The translations under genes were made by a program, and so were the position numbers. Source: an uncultured Rhodospirillaceae bacterium (GTDB taxonomy: Bacteria; Pseudomonadota; Alphaproteobacteria; Rhodospirillales; Casp-alpha2). Taken from it: 64,000 bases of DNA. The stretch spans positions 1 to 64,000 of the forward strand of contig CAJWCU010000001.1 in the NCBI GenBank assembly GCA_913030825.1. The letters are read 5' to 3'. Within the stretch, counting starts at the first letter, position 1. The number at the start of each line of letters is the position of its first letter. Below, piece by piece: positions 1 through 9,407 of the stretch. The notes below the pieces were generated by a model. The model ran no database searches. It was not told where the DNA came from and was given only the letters and a program-made list of their open reading frames with translations.

Positions 1-2
1 CG

Positions 3-1220
3 AATACGCAGCGCGAAATGGGCCTGTTCACGACGTTGTTGGAGCAAACCATCCAAGGCATTCGCGTGGTCAAAGCCTATTCCATGGAAGCCTACGAGCG
101 TGCCCGCGTCGCCGAGATCGTGGAACGCATTTTCAAGCTGACTATGAAGGCCGAACGCACGCGTGCGCTTTCCAGCCCGATCATGGAAACCCTGGGCGGC
201 GTCGCTGTCGGCATCGTCATTTTCTACGGCGGGTACCGGGTGATCCACGGCAATACGGATGCCGGGTCTTTCTTCTCTTTCATCACGGCCTTGTTGCTAG
301 CTTACGAGCCGATGAAGCGGTTGGCCAATCTGAACGCCGCCCTGCAACAAGGGCTGGCCGGGGCCGACCGTCTGTTCCAAATGCTCGACATGGAGCCGGA
401 TATCCAGGAATCGGCCGCTGCGAAAACTCTGCCGACGCTGGTCAAGGGGGCCATCGACTTCCATGGTGTACACTTCGCCTATAAGCCGGACCGGCCGACA
501 CTGACCGATCTGACGTTGTCGGTGCCGGCCGGCAAGACCGTCGCGCTGGTCGGGCCGTCGGGTGGCGGCAAGTCGACGATCCTCAACATGATCCCCCGCT
601 TCTACGAAGCCGCCGCCGGCGCCGTCCGCGTCGACGGTATCGACGTGCGGGATTTGACCTTCGCCTCCCTGCGCGGTGCACTGGCTCTGGTCAGTCAGGA
701 AGTCACCCTGTTCGACGATACCGTGCGCGCCAATATCGCCTATGGCCGGGCCGGTGCCTCCGACCTGGAGATCGAGCAAGCGGCCCGCAGTGCCGCCGCC
801 CATGACTTCATTGTGGATCTGCCCGACGGGTACGACACCATGGTCGGCGAACAGGGGGTGAAGCTTTCGGGGGGGCAGCGTCAGCGCCTTGCCATTGCCC
901 GCGCGATGTTGAAGAACGCGCCGATCCTGCTGCTGGACGAAGCGACCTCGGCCCTGGATACGGAATCGGAACGCCAGGTTCAATCGGCGCTCGATGCCTT
1001 GATGACTGATCGCACGACGCTGGTGATCGCCCACCGCCTGTCGACCGTCGTCCGCGCCGACCTGATCTACGTGATCATGGACGGGCGCGTCGCCGAACAG
1101 GGCAGCCATGCGGAATTGTTGACGCGCGGCGGCCATTACAAGCATCTCTATGAACTTCAGTTCGCGGGCGAAGCGCCCCCTGACGGGCCCGGCGGCGCTC
1201 GTCAGGCGGCGGAGGGCTGA
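3..1220 (+). CDS. msbA: ABC transporter, MsbA-type lipid flippase (5'-truncated by window edge)
   Basis: This is the C-terminal part of an ABC half-transporter (membrane domain fused to ATPase). The frame is open from the first bases, so the start and much of the membrane domain lie outside the window. The last membrane helices are seen around fragment residues 65-100. The ATPase follows with Walker A (GPSGGGKST), the signature LSGGQRQR, Walker B (ILLLDEATSALD) and the switch histidine in IAHRLST. The next four genes make Kdo-lipid A, so transport of lipid A core across the inner membrane, as by MsbA, is the likely role. The substrate is inferred from context; a general multidrug/lipid exporter cannot be excluded from the fragment alone. 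Confidence 0.85.
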   Translation, partial: NTQREMGLFTTLLEQTIQGIRVVKAYSMEAYERARVAEIVERIFKLTMKAERTRALSSPIMETLGGVAVGIVIFYGGYRVIHGNTDAGSFFSFITALLLAYEPMKRLANLNAALQQGLAGADRLFQMLDMEPDIQESAAAKTLPTLVKGAIDFHGVHFAYKPDRPTLTDLTLSVPAGKTVALVGPSGGGKSTILNMIPRFYEAAAGAVRVDGIDVRDLTFASLRGALALVSQEVTLFDDTVRANIAYGRAGASDLEIEQAARSAAAHDFIVDLPDGYDTMVGEQGVKLSGGQRQRLAIARAMLKNAPILLLDEATSALDTESERQVQSALDALMTDRTTLVIAHRLSTVVRADLIYVIMDGRVAEQGSHAELLTRGGHYKHLYELQFAGEAPPDGPGGARQAAEG

Positions 1221-1263
1221 CCGCGTCCGGCCCGATGGGCGGCGGCAAGCGGTGCGGGAAACG

Positions 1264-1959
1264 ATGCTGAAACGTCTTCTGAAAAGCGATGGATTGCGCC
1301 GGGTGCTCTGTTGGCTCGGCTCGCTCTACATCCGCTTCGCCCATGCGACGGGGCGTTGGCGGGTGATCGGCGGGGAGGCGGCGCAGGACCGGTGGGAGAG
1401 GGGTGAGCCCTTTATCCTGTGCTTCTGGCACGGCCGGTTGTTGATGATGCCCTATTGCTGGCGGCGCGACCGGACCATTCACATGCTGATATCGCAGCAC
1501 CGCGACGGCCAGATTATCGCCCGCACGGTCGGTCACTTCGGGATCGAGACCGTTGCTGGATCATCGTCGAAAGGCGGGGCACAGGCGCTGCGGGCCATGG
1601 TTAAGGCGTTGAAGGCGGGCGACTGCGTCGGTATCACGCCGGACGGGCCGCGCGGGCCGCGCATGCGGGCGACCGACGGCGTCGTCAACCTGGCGCGGCT
1701 GGCGGGTGTACCGATCATTCCGGCGACCTTCGGCGCCGCCCGGGGCCGGGTGCTCGGCAGTTGGGATCGGTTCCTGGTGGCCTGGCCGTTCGGGCGCGGT
1801 GTCATCGTTTGGGGTGATCCGATTGCCGTCGCCCGGGACGCCGACGCCGATGCCTTGGAAGCCGCCCGGGCGCAGGTCGAAGACAGCCTTAACGCCATCA
1901 CGGCCGAGGCCGATCGCCTTACCGATCGCGTTCCGGTCGAACCGGCGGAGGCCGCATGA
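1264..1959 (+). CDS. DUF374 lysophospholipid acyltransferase family protein
   Basis: A 231-residue protein of the DUF374 branch of the lysophospholipid acyltransferase superfamily. The family hallmarks are present: FWHGRLLMMP near residue 60, a SQHRDGQIIA block, the glycine/serine-rich GSSSKGGAQAL stretch, and TPDGPRGPR. The start is taken at ATG 1264, preceded by a weak GGGA; the frame stays open upstream but runs into the ABC transporter gene. The stop overlaps the start of waaA (ATGATG at 1956). Its place between the flippase and Kdo transferase genes suggests acyl transfer during lipid A or phospholipid assembly at the inner membrane. The exact acceptor is unknown. Confidence 0.85.
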   Translation: MLKRLLKSDGLRRVLCWLGSLYIRFAHATGRWRVIGGEAAQDRWERGEPFILCFWHGRLLMMPYCWRRDRTIHMLISQHRDGQIIARTVGHFGIETVAGSSSKGGAQALRAMVKALKAGDCVGITPDGPRGPRMRATDGVVNLARLAGVPIIPATFGAARGRVLGSWDRFLVAWPFGRGVIVWGDPIAVARDADADALEAARAQVEDSLNAITAEADRLTDRVPVEPAEAA

Positions 1960-3260
1960 TGCTGGGCCTTTATCGCGCGATCACTACCCTGGGCTCGCCC
2001 TTGATCCAGGCCTACCTGGGCCGCCGCATCAAGGCGGGCAAGGAAGACCCCGCGCGGTTCGGCGAACGGCTGGGCATTCCCGCCATGCCCCGGCCCGAGG
2101 GACACCTGATCTGGCTGCACGGGGCCAGCGTCGGCGAGGCGATGTCGCTGCTGACCTTGATCCGGCGGCTTCAGGACGCCGTGCCGGGCATCAATATTTT
2201 AGTCACCACGGGCACCGTGACCTCGGCGCGCATGCTGGCCGACCGTCTGCCGAAGGGCGCTGTTCACCAATTCGTGCCGGTCGACCGCATCGCATATGTC
2301 CGCCGTTTCCTGGACCATTGGAAGCCGGATCTGACGCTTTGGGCGGAATCCGAGTTCTGGCCCAACCTGATTTCCGAAACCGCGGCGCGGGAAATCCCTT
2401 TGGTCTTGGTCAACGGGCGAATCTCGCCGCGATCGTTCAAGGGCTGGTCGCGCGTGCATGGCTTCATTTCCCGGTTGCTCGGTGGTTTTACGCTCTGTTT
2501 AGGCCAGACGGAGGGAGATGCGGAACGCTTGCGTGCCTTGGGGGCGCCGTCCGCGCGGTCTGTCGGGAACCTTAAGTTCGCGGCCGAACCGCTGCCGGTC
2601 GATACGGATCAACTGGACCGATTGCGGGGGGAAACGGCGAACCGGCCGCTTTGGCTCGCCGCATCGACCTGGGCCGGTGAGGAAGAGATCGCCTGGCGGG
2701 TTCATCGGGACCTCTCCGCCGGGCATCCGGGGCTGCTGACCGTCATCGTGCCGCGCCACCCGAACCGGGGGTCAGAGATCGCCCAGGCGCTGACCAGCGA
2801 GGGCGCCAGGGTCGCGCGGCGCGCTGCCGGCGACGTGGTCGATGACCGGCACGACATCTACGTCGCGGACACCATGGGCGAACTGGGGCTGTTCTTTTCC
2901 CTGGCACCGGTCGTCTTCATGGGCAAGTCCCTGACGGCCGAGGGCGGGCAGAATTTGTTGGAACCGGCACGCCTCGGCTGCGCCGTCCTGCACGGGCCGG
3001 CGATGAGCAATTTCGAGGATATGGCAGACCGCATGGGGGCCGCCGGCGCGGCGGTCGCGGTGGCGGACGGCGCGATGCTGTCGACCCAAGTCGGGCGTCT
3101 TCTCGCCGATTCCGCCGCGGCGAGCGCCCTGGCGGCCAAGGCGGAAGCCTTTGCGAGTGCCGAAAGCGGTGTCATCGACCGCCTGATGGATGAGTTGGCG
3201 CCTTATCTGGCGGCGTTTCGAACTGACGGGGGTGGTGATGCCGGCGGGGGGGCGCCATGA
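1956..3260 (+). CDS. waaA: 3-deoxy-D-manno-octulosonic acid (Kdo) transferase
   Basis: Kdo transferase (WaaA/KdtA) adds Kdo from CMP-Kdo to lipid IVA at the inner membrane. The protein has 434 residues, the usual length. An N-terminal hydrophobic segment is followed by the donor/acceptor motif HGASVGE near residue 55, the conserved WAESEFWPN (family catalytic-region glutamate) near residue 130, and C-terminal PRHP and the GGQNLLEPA loop typical of this GT30 family. It overlaps the preceding gene by 4 bp and lpxK by 4 bp (ATGA at 3257), so translational coupling is likely. Whether one or two Kdo residues are added cannot be told from sequence. Confidence 0.95.
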   Translation: MMLGLYRAITTLGSPLIQAYLGRRIKAGKEDPARFGERLGIPAMPRPEGHLIWLHGASVGEAMSLLTLIRRLQDAVPGINILVTTGTVTSARMLADRLPKGAVHQFVPVDRIAYVRRFLDHWKPDLTLWAESEFWPNLISETAAREIPLVLVNGRISPRSFKGWSRVHGFISRLLGGFTLCLGQTEGDAERLRALGAPSARSVGNLKFAAEPLPVDTDQLDRLRGETANRPLWLAASTWAGEEEIAWRVHRDLSAGHPGLLTVIVPRHPNRGSEIAQALTSEGARVARRAAGDVVDDRHDIYVADTMGELGLFFSLAPVVFMGKSLTAEGGQNLLEPARLGCAVLHGPAMSNFEDMADRMGAAGAAVAVADGAMLSTQVGRLLADSAAASALAAKAEAFASAESGVIDRLMDELAPYLAAFRTDGGGDAGGGAP

Positions 3261-4246
3261 AGGCGCCGGGGTTCTGGTACGCCAAGCCGCCGTCGGCCCT
3301 GGGGGCGCTGCTGTCGCCGTTGGGCTGCCTTTACGGTGCCGCGACGGCGTTGCGACAGAAAAAGGGGCCGGGTGTGGATGCAGGGGTGCCGGTCGTTTGC
3401 GTCGGCAACCTGACCGCCGGTGGCGCCGGTAAGACCCCCGTCGTGATCGACATCGTCCGCCGGTTGGCCGCGCGGGGTATGCGCCCCCAGGTCGTCAGCC
3501 GGGGATATGGCGGCGACGCGCCGACAGCCCCCCACCGCGTCGATCCGGCCACCGACGACGCGGCGGACGTGGGAGACGAGCCCCTGATGATCGCATCCTC
3601 GGCGCCTGTCTGGATCACGGCGGACCGACCGGCGGCGGCGGAAGCGGCACGCGGGACCGGCGCCGACGCCTTGGTCCTCGACGACGGGTTCCAGGACCCG
3701 TCGCTGAAAAAAAGTCTTTCGCTGGTCGTCGCCGATGGGCGCCATGGGTTCGGCAACGGTTTCATGATCCCTGCCGGCCCCCTGCGCGAGACGGTGCGCG
3801 CCGGATTGGCCCGGGCAGATGCCCTGGTGATCATGGGCGACGATGCCTGGGGACTGGCCGATGCCGTTCGCCGGTTCGGCCCGCCGGGATTGCCCGTATT
3901 GACCGCCCGGGTTCGCCCGGGACCGGAGGTCGCGGAGATCGCCAAGGATCTATGCCTCGCCTTCGCAGGGATCGGCCATCCCGATAAATTTTTCCAGACG
4001 TTGATGGACCATGGCTGTCGCCTCGCCGGACATCGCGCCTTTCCCGATCACCATCCCTATTCCCGGGCCGATCTGGACGCTCTGCGCCGTCGGGCGGAGG
4101 CTCTGAAAGCCAGGTTGGTGACCACGGAGAAGGACGTCCAGCGCATCCCCCGGGAAGCCCGAGGGGACATAGAAGTCTTGACAATCACCCTTGAATGGGA
4201 CGACGAAGCGGCCCTCGACAGATTATTGCAATCTCCGTTTTCCTGA
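3257..4246 (+). CDS. lpxK: tetraacyldisaccharide 4'-kinase
   Basis: LpxK phosphorylates the 4'-position of the tetraacyldisaccharide-1-phosphate to make lipid IVA. The protein has 329 residues. An N-terminal membrane-associating stretch precedes the P-loop GNLTAGGAGKTP near residue 50. It is followed by SRGYGG, the DEP(L) motif in VGDEPLMIA, and DDGFQDPSLKK, all diagnostic of LpxK. The start ATG overlaps the waaA stop by 4 bp. The gene sits in the order waaA-lpxK-acyltransferase, so it is part of one lipid A operon reading from the ABC transporter. Confidence 0.95.
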   Translation: MKAPGFWYAKPPSALGALLSPLGCLYGAATALRQKKGPGVDAGVPVVCVGNLTAGGAGKTPVVIDIVRRLAARGMRPQVVSRGYGGDAPTAPHRVDPATDDAADVGDEPLMIASSAPVWITADRPAAAEAARGTGADALVLDDGFQDPSLKKSLSLVVADGRHGFGNGFMIPAGPLRETVRAGLARADALVIMGDDAWGLADAVRRFGPPGLPVLTARVRPGPEVAEIAKDLCLAFAGIGHPDKFFQTLMDHGCRLAGHRAFPDHHPYSRADLDALRRRAEALKARLVTTEKDVQRIPREARGDIEVLTITLEWDDEAALDRLLQSPFS

Positions 4247-4262
4247 ACTGGCTGCGTTTCCC

Positions 4263-5168
4263 ATGGCCCATGTGCCGGATCCCGTGAAGAAGTACGTCCT
4301 CCATCCTGTCCAAGCGGCGGGAACGTTCGGCGTGTACATGTTCTTCCGCGTTTTGCCGTTGGATTGGGCGTCGGCCCTGGGTGGATTTCTCGCGCGCAAG
4401 ATCGGGCCGCGCGTGCGTCTGAGCGAACGGGCCCGGCGCAACCTGCGCAACACGTTCCCTGACATGCCCAAGGCCGAGGTGGAGCGCATCATCGCCGGCA
4501 TGTGGGACAACCTGGGCCGGGTCGCCGCCGAATTTCCGCATCTGTCGGAAATCGATGTGTATTCAGGCGACGGGCGGGTCGTCGTCGAAGGCGGGGAATA
4601 CGTCGATCACCTGCGCGACGACGGCGAAGCGGGCATTTTCTATTCCGCCCATATCGGCAATTGGGAAATCCTGGCGTTGGGCGCGACGCAGCGGGGCCTA
4701 CCGCTCGACCGGGTCTACCGCGAAGCCAACAACCGCCTGGTCGAATGGCTTTACCGCAACGGCCGTGCGGCGGTCGAGGGGGCATTGATCCCCAAGGGCC
4801 CGCAGGGCGTGCGCCAATTGATCAATGCTTTCCGGTCCGGCAGCCATCTGGCCATGCTGGTCGATCAGAAAATGAACGACGGCATCGCCGTGCCGTTCTT
4901 CGGCCGTCCCGCGATGACCGCCCCGGCGCTGGCCGAATTGGCGTTGCGCCATAACTGCCCCGTGGTGGCGGCACGTGTCACGCGGATCAAGGGGGCAAGA
5001 TTCAAAATGACGGCCCTGCCGCCGATCCGGTTCGAGAAGACCGGCGACCATCAGGCGGATGTCCTGGCGGCCATGACCCTGATCAACGAACAGGTCGAAC
5101 AATGGGTCCGCGACACGCCGGAACAATGGCTCTGGCTGCACAACCGCTGGCCGAACGGCGGCGAATAG
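4263..5168 (+). CDS. LpxL/HtrB-type lipid A late acyltransferase
   Basis: A 301-residue member of the lipid A lauroyl/myristoyl acyltransferase family, which transfers a secondary acyl chain from acyl-ACP to the Kdo-lipid A precursor. It has the catalytic motif SAHIGNWE near residue 130 (family H-x4-E/D), an RNG..EGALIPKG region and a DQKMNDG segment. An ATG at 4263 is used. The frame is open to TTG 4191 inside lpxK, but that would give an unusual N-terminus; the upstream ribosome-binding site is weak either way. It lies 16 bp after lpxK, last gene of the lipid A operon. Which acyl chain and position are used is not visible. Confidence 0.88.
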   Translation: MAHVPDPVKKYVLHPVQAAGTFGVYMFFRVLPLDWASALGGFLARKIGPRVRLSERARRNLRNTFPDMPKAEVERIIAGMWDNLGRVAAEFPHLSEIDVYSGDGRVVVEGGEYVDHLRDDGEAGIFYSAHIGNWEILALGATQRGLPLDRVYREANNRLVEWLYRNGRAAVEGALIPKGPQGVRQLINAFRSGSHLAMLVDQKMNDGIAVPFFGRPAMTAPALAELALRHNCPVVAARVTRIKGARFKMTALPPIRFEKTGDHQADVLAAMTLINEQVEQWVRDTPEQWLWLHNRWPNGGE

Positions 5169-5193
5169 GCGCTCAAGCGCAACGCCCGACGGA

Positions 5194-6009
5194 TCAGCCG
5201 CCCGGGCTCTGCGGCCCGACCAGCAAGGCCGGGTCCAGATGGGTGTTGAACCAGCTGACTCCCCAGTGAAGGTGCGGGCCCGTGGCCCGGCCGGTCATGC
5301 CGACGGTGCCGATCTGCGCCCCCTTCATGACGAAGTCGCCCTGGGTCACGGTGGTCGTATCCATATGGATATAGACGGATGTCAGGCCCAGGCCGTGGTC
5401 GATCATCACCGTCTTGCCGGAAAAGAACATACCCGGATGAACCAGCGCGACGGTGCCGTCGCCCATGGCCTTCACGGGCGTGCCCTTGGGCGCCGCCACA
5501 TCGACGCCGTTATGGGGGCTGCGCGGTTTGCCGTTGAGAATACGCTGGCTGCCGAACACTCCCGAAATCCGTCCCGTCACCGGCCAGATAAAACCCGTAT
5601 CGAAAAAGGTCTTCAATGTCCGGCGCGCGCGCACGCCGACGATTTTGGCCCGGTCGTCGCGAATGCGCGCCAGGTCTTCGGGCGAGCGGGGCGTGACTTT
5701 CCGTTCCGGCAGGCCGTCGATGCGTTGAATCTTGTAGCTGCGCCGTTCGATGGCGAGGGTCAGGGTCTCCGGTGCCCCGTCCGGCGGCGTGGCCGTCAGG
5801 ACGGCCTTCTTCTTGGCATTGCGCCCAAAGCCGATCAGGAAACTGCCGTCGGGTGCCACGGCGACGGCTTCGCCGTCCAGCGTCACAGTGCTGCCGGGCG
5901 CGACCTTGCCGGTCGCCATGCCGCCCTGGATGAATTTTCCGTCGATTTCGATGGCTTGGGCGGGCGCCGCCAGGGTTAGCAGGAGGAGGAAAAGAATGGC
6001 GCGGATCAC
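5194..6009 (-). CDS. M23-family metallopeptidase (periplasmic peptidoglycan hydrolase or LytM-type factor)
   Basis: A 271-residue exported LytM/M23 protein. A clear signal peptide ([19 protein letters not shown]) is followed by a beta-rich N-terminal region. The C-terminal M23 domain has the zinc motif HNGVD (HxxxD) and GPHLHWG (HxH), both intact, so an endopeptidase acting on peptidoglycan cross-links is plausible. It starts with GTG overlapping the xseA stop by 4 bp (GTGA), so it is co-transcribed with and coupled to xseA. It converges with the lipid A operon 25 bp away. Confidence 0.9.
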   Translation of the reverse strand: MIRAILFLLLLTLAAPAQAIEIDGKFIQGGMATGKVAPGSTVTLDGEAVAVAPDGSFLIGFGRNAKKKAVLTATPPDGAPETLTLAIERRSYKIQRIDGLPERKVTPRSPEDLARIRDDRAKIVGVRARRTLKTFFDTGFIWPVTGRISGVFGSQRILNGKPRSPHNGVDVAAPKGTPVKAMGDGTVALVHPGMFFSGKTVMIDHGLGLTSVYIHMDTTTVTQGDFVMKGAQIGTVGMTGRATGPHLHWGVSWFNTHLDPALLVGPQSPGG

Positions 6010-7475
6010 AGAAGTCGTCCCTGTTTGTCTTCGTCGGGTTTTGCGGATTTGGGTTTCGGCGCGGGTTTGGGCTTTTCCTTGCCGCCGCTTCCGCCGCCGG
6101 TCACCGCGACCGGACGCTCACCGTCCTTCAGGCGCAGGGTCAGCGCATCGCCGGTCTTCAATCCCTTGACCGAGGTTACCGGATCGCCCGCCGGATCGGT
6201 GACCAGCGCGAAGCCCCGGTCGAGCACCCGTTCGAACGAATAGCTTTCCAGTAATTCCGACGCTCGGCCCAACCGGTTGCGGGCAGCCTCCACGGCGGCC
6301 TTGCCTGCGGAGCGCAGAGCGCGGATTTCCGAATTCAACCGTCCCCGTTCCATTTCGATCAGCTTGTCCGGGCGGACCAGTCCGGCGGCGGCGGAGGTCA
6401 GGCGCGCGCGACGGCGTTCCAATCCCGTGCCCAGCGAGGTCGCGAGCCGTTCCGTCCAATCGTCCAGGCGCTGCCCCTGTTCCTGCAGCATGCGTGCCGG
6501 GTTCGGTAGGGCGCGCGCCGTCGCGTCCAGATGACGGCGATGGTCGGCCAGGCGCCGCGACACGGCGGCGGCGATGCGCTGGCCGTCCTCCATCACCTGG
6601 GCCAGCAGGTCCAGGCGCACGGGCACGGCCATTTCGGCGGCCGCCGTGGGCGTGGGAGCCCGCCGGTCGGCAGCGAAATCGGCCAGCGTCGTATCCGTTT
6701 CGTGGCCGACGGCGGAAATGATGGGAATCTCGCAATCGGCGATGGCGCGGACGACGATTTCCTCGTTGAAGGCCCAAAGGTCTTCCAGACTGCCGCCGCC
6801 ACGCGCGACGATCACCAGGTCCGGGCGCGGGACCGGGCCGTCTTCGGCCATCCCGGCGAAGCCGTTGACGGCGGCGGCGACCTGGCCCGCCGCACCCTCG
6901 CCCTGGACCAGCACGGGCCAGAGCAGGACATGGACGGGAAACCGATCGGCCAAGCGATGCAGGATGTCGCGAATCACCGCCCCGGTGGGCGAGGTGACGA
7001 CGCCGATGACGGCGGGAAGATAGGGCAGGTCCCGTTTGCGGTCCGGCGCGAACAGACCCTCGGCCTCCAGCTTGCGGCGTCGATCCTCCAGCAGTTTCAG
7101 CAGCGCCCCTTCGCCCGCCAATTCCATATGATCGACGACGACCTGGTATTTCGACCGCCCGGGATAGGTCGTGATCCGCCCGGTGGCGACGACCTCCATG
7201 CCGTCTTCCGGGTTCATTCCCAGGCGCCCGGCCGTGCCGCGCCAGCACACACCGTCGATATTGGCGTCGGTGTCCTTCAACGTGAAATAGAGATGCCCTG
7301 ACGCGGCGCGCTTGAATCCCGAGATTTCGCCCCGGATTCGCACCCATTGGAAGTTGTCCTCGACCGTCCGTTTGACGGCCTGGGAAATCTCGGAAACGGT
7401 AAAGACCGGCAGGTTGTGCGCGGTCTCGCCTTCCCCGGGTTGACTCTGCGCGGTGCCGCTGGAATTGTCGCTCAT
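6006..7475 (-). CDS. xseA: exodeoxyribonuclease VII large subunit
   Basis: XseA is the large subunit of exonuclease VII, which degrades single-stranded DNA together with XseB. The protein has 489 residues. An N-terminal OB-fold ([20 protein letters not shown]) is followed by the catalytic core with [14 protein letters not shown], a [15 protein letters not shown] block and SAVGHETD, then a long helical coiled region and a C-terminal strand. A 30-residue Lys/Pro/Ala-rich tail is seen. The start is placed at ATG 7475, since the upstream in-frame extension has no family similarity. The gene diverges from purD over about 130 bp. No xseB is in the window. Confidence 0.95.
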   Translation of the reverse strand: MSDNSSGTAQSQPGEGETAHNLPVFTVSEISQAVKRTVEDNFQWVRIRGEISGFKRAASGHLYFTLKDTDANIDGVCWRGTAGRLGMNPEDGMEVVATGRITTYPGRSKYQVVVDHMELAGEGALLKLLEDRRRKLEAEGLFAPDRKRDLPYLPAVIGVVTSPTGAVIRDILHRLADRFPVHVLLWPVLVQGEGAAGQVAAAVNGFAGMAEDGPVPRPDLVIVARGGGSLEDLWAFNEEIVVRAIADCEIPIISAVGHETDTTLADFAADRRAPTPTAAAEMAVPVRLDLLAQVMEDGQRIAAAVSRRLADHRRHLDATARALPNPARMLQEQGQRLDDWTERLATSLGTGLERRRARLTSAAAGLVRPDKLIEMERGRLNSEIRALRSAGKAAVEAARNRLGRASELLESYSFERVLDRGFALVTDPAGDPVTSVKGLKTGDALTLRLKDGERPVAVTGGGSGGKEKPKPAPKPKSAKPDEDKQGRLL

Positions 7476-7607
7476 GCGCGCAGTATGCAGACCTCCGCGC
7501 GCAGTGACAACGAAGACGACGGGCCCCGTCCCAACGGGCGGTTCCCCGGCCCCGCTCCCCATCGAAAGGGGCTGCCGCGGGCCGCAATCGGAAGGAATCG
7601 GGTGAAC

Positions 7608-8879
7608 ATGAAAGTACTCGTGGTTGGTTCCGGCGGGCGGGAGCACGCGCTTTGCTGGGCCATCGCCCAATCCCCCAAATGCAAGAAGCTCTATTGCGCC
7701 CCGGGCAACGCCGGAACGGCGGCGGTCGCCGAAAATGTCGAGATCGACGCCGAGGATCTGGACGCCCTGATCGCCTTCGCCCAGGACAAGGCCATCGACT
7801 TCGTGGTCGTCGGGCCGGAAGGCCCCCTGGTCGCCGGTCTGGTCGACCGGCTGGACAAGCTGGGCATCAAATCCTTCGGGCCGACGGCGGCGGGGGCGGA
7901 GCTAGAGGGCTCCAAGGCCTTCACCAAGGACCTTTGCGCCAAGTACGACATCCCGACCGCCGATTACGACCGGTTCGACGAACCGGACGCGGCCAAGGAA
8001 TACATTACGACCCACAGCACGCCCATCGTGGTCAAGGCCGACGGTCTGGCCGCCGGCAAGGGCGTGATCATCTGCCGCAACAAGAACGAAGCTTATGCCG
8101 CGATCGATCAGATCATGATCGAGGAAGCCTTCGGCGAGGCCGGGACGGAAGTCGTCGTCGAACAGTTCCTGGAAGGCGAGGAAGCGAGCTTCTTCGCCCT
8201 GGTCGACGGCGAGACGGCATTGCCGCTGTTGGGGGCGCAGGATCACAAACGCGTCCACGACGGCGACGAAGGCCCCAATACGGGCGGCATGGGCGCCTAT
8301 TCCCCGGCCCCGGTTATCGATCAGGCCATGGTCGACCGGGTGATGACGGAAATCATCGAACCGACGATCAAGGGCATGGCCGCCGAGGGCCGGCCTTACA
8401 AGGGCGTGCTCTACGCCGGGCTGATGATCGACGACGACGGGCCCAAGCTGATTGAATACAACACCCGCTTCGGCGACCCGGAATGCCAGGTCATGTGCAT
8501 GCGGCTGAAATCCGATCTGTTGGATTTGCTGCTGGCCTGTGCAGAAGGGCGGCTCGCCAAGACCAAGGCCGAATGGCGGGACGAGGCGGCGATGATCGTC
8601 GTCATGGCCGCCAAGGGCTATCCCGGAAAGTATAAAAAGGGCAGTGAGATCAAGAGCCTGGACGCCGCCGACGCGGTCGAGGGCGCGGTCGTCTTCCATG
8701 CCGGGACGACGCAACAGGACGGCAAGGTCTTGGCGACGGGCGGCCGGGTTCTGGGGGTCACGGCGCTGGGCAAGGATGTCAAGGAAGCGCAGAAACGGGC
8801 CTATGAAGCGGTCGACAAGATCGATTGGCCGGAAGGTTTCTGCCGCCGCGACATCGGTTGGCGGGCGATCGACCGGTAG
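7608..8879 (+). CDS. purD: phosphoribosylamine--glycine ligase
   Basis: PurD (GAR synthetase) joins glycine to phosphoribosylamine with ATP in the second step of purine synthesis. The protein has 423 residues, the usual length. It starts [15 protein letters not shown], the family's N-terminal signature, followed by an ATP-grasp domain with AGKGVI, AQDHKR and [10 protein letters not shown], and FGDPECQ near residue 290. ATG 7608 is the only start that matches the family N-terminus. The gene diverges from xseA. An imperfect hairpin lies just downstream of the stop (8887-8909). Confidence 0.97.
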   Translation: MKVLVVGSGGREHALCWAIAQSPKCKKLYCAPGNAGTAAVAENVEIDAEDLDALIAFAQDKAIDFVVVGPEGPLVAGLVDRLDKLGIKSFGPTAAGAELEGSKAFTKDLCAKYDIPTADYDRFDEPDAAKEYITTHSTPIVVKADGLAAGKGVIICRNKNEAYAAIDQIMIEEAFGEAGTEVVVEQFLEGEEASFFALVDGETALPLLGAQDHKRVHDGDEGPNTGGMGAYSPAPVIDQAMVDRVMTEIIEPTIKGMAAEGRPYKGVLYAGLMIDDDGPKLIEYNTRFGDPECQVMCMRLKSDLLDLLLACAEGRLAKTKAEWRDEAAMIVVMAAKGYPGKYKKGSEIKSLDAADAVEGAVVFHAGTTQQDGKVLATGGRVLGVTALGKDVKEAQKRAYEAVDKIDWPEGFCRRDIGWRAIDR

Positions 8880-8886
8880 GCCGGAT

Positions 8887-8909
8887 GGTCCCGGCCTTTC
8901 GCCCGGACC
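8887..8909 (+). terminator. weak hairpin after purD
   Basis: GGTCC at 8887-8891 can pair with GGACC at 8905-8909, with one mismatch and two further G-C pairs inside. There is no T-run after it. It is a possible weak terminator or RNA-end structure for purD. Confidence 0.25.
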
Positions 8910-8985
8910 GCTGACCCCCTATATAAACCACAGCAATTCGAGCCGCCGCCCCATGGCGCGGCCGCAAGACGGAGGAACGAAACCC

Positions 8986-9306
8986 ATGGACGACAAGACC
9001 CGCACCGAGGTCGAGGCCGCCGCCTTTCGCGGCCTGATCAAGCACCTGCAGAAACGCACGGACGTGCAGAACATCGACCTGATGAACCTGGCCGGGTTCT
9101 GCCGCAACTGCCTTGCGAAATGGTACGCCGCCGAGGCCCAGGAGCGTGGCGAGACCGACGTCGATTACGACGCCGCCCGCACCGTCGTCTACGGCATGAC
9201 CTACGGCGAATGGAAAGATAAGCATCAGGCCAAGGCGTCCGACGAACAGATGAAGACGTTCGAGGAAACGAAGCCGCTGCACGCGGAAATCAGCGGCCAC
9301 AACTGA
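8986..9306 (+). CDS. DUF1244 family protein
   Basis: A 106-residue protein of the DUF1244 family, common in proteobacteria and of unknown function. Its signature is the FCRNCLAKWY segment with two cysteines near residues 38-41, then a VVYGMTYGEWK block. A strong ribosome-binding site (GGAGGAA at 8971) supports the ATG at 8986. A TATAAA at 8922 may be a -10 element. The stop codon's last base opens a nested hairpin (9306-9355). The C-terminus is polar and variable. The family is recognised; no biochemical role is known to me. Confidence 0.88.
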   Translation: MDDKTRTEVEAAAFRGLIKHLQKRTDVQNIDLMNLAGFCRNCLAKWYAAEAQERGETDVDYDAARTVVYGMTYGEWKDKHQAKASDEQMKTFEETKPLHAEISGHN

Positions 9307-9355
9307 CGCAAATCCCGAGCGGGCCGGTTCCTGGCCCGCGACGGCGCATTTGCGT
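9306..9355 (+). terminator. two-tier hairpin at the DUF1244 stop codon
   Basis: An outer perfect 8-bp stem pairs ACGCAAAT (9306-9313) with ATTTGCGT (9348-9355). Inside it a perfect 7-bp stem pairs GCGGGCC (9319-9325) with GGCCCGC (9333-9339). The left arm begins with the last base of the TGA stop. No T-tract follows, so a classical intrinsic terminator is not assured. It lies between two same-strand genes. Confidence 0.5.
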
Positions 9356-9407
9356 AAAACGTAAACGCAGTCGGTCCCTCGCCGGGGCCGAATCTTGGGG
9401 GGATTTG

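Noticed and set aside
5169-5180. GCGC-TCAA-GCGC between the lipid A operon and the M23 gene as a terminator
   Set aside because: The stem is only four to five pairs and there is no T-run; too weak to list.
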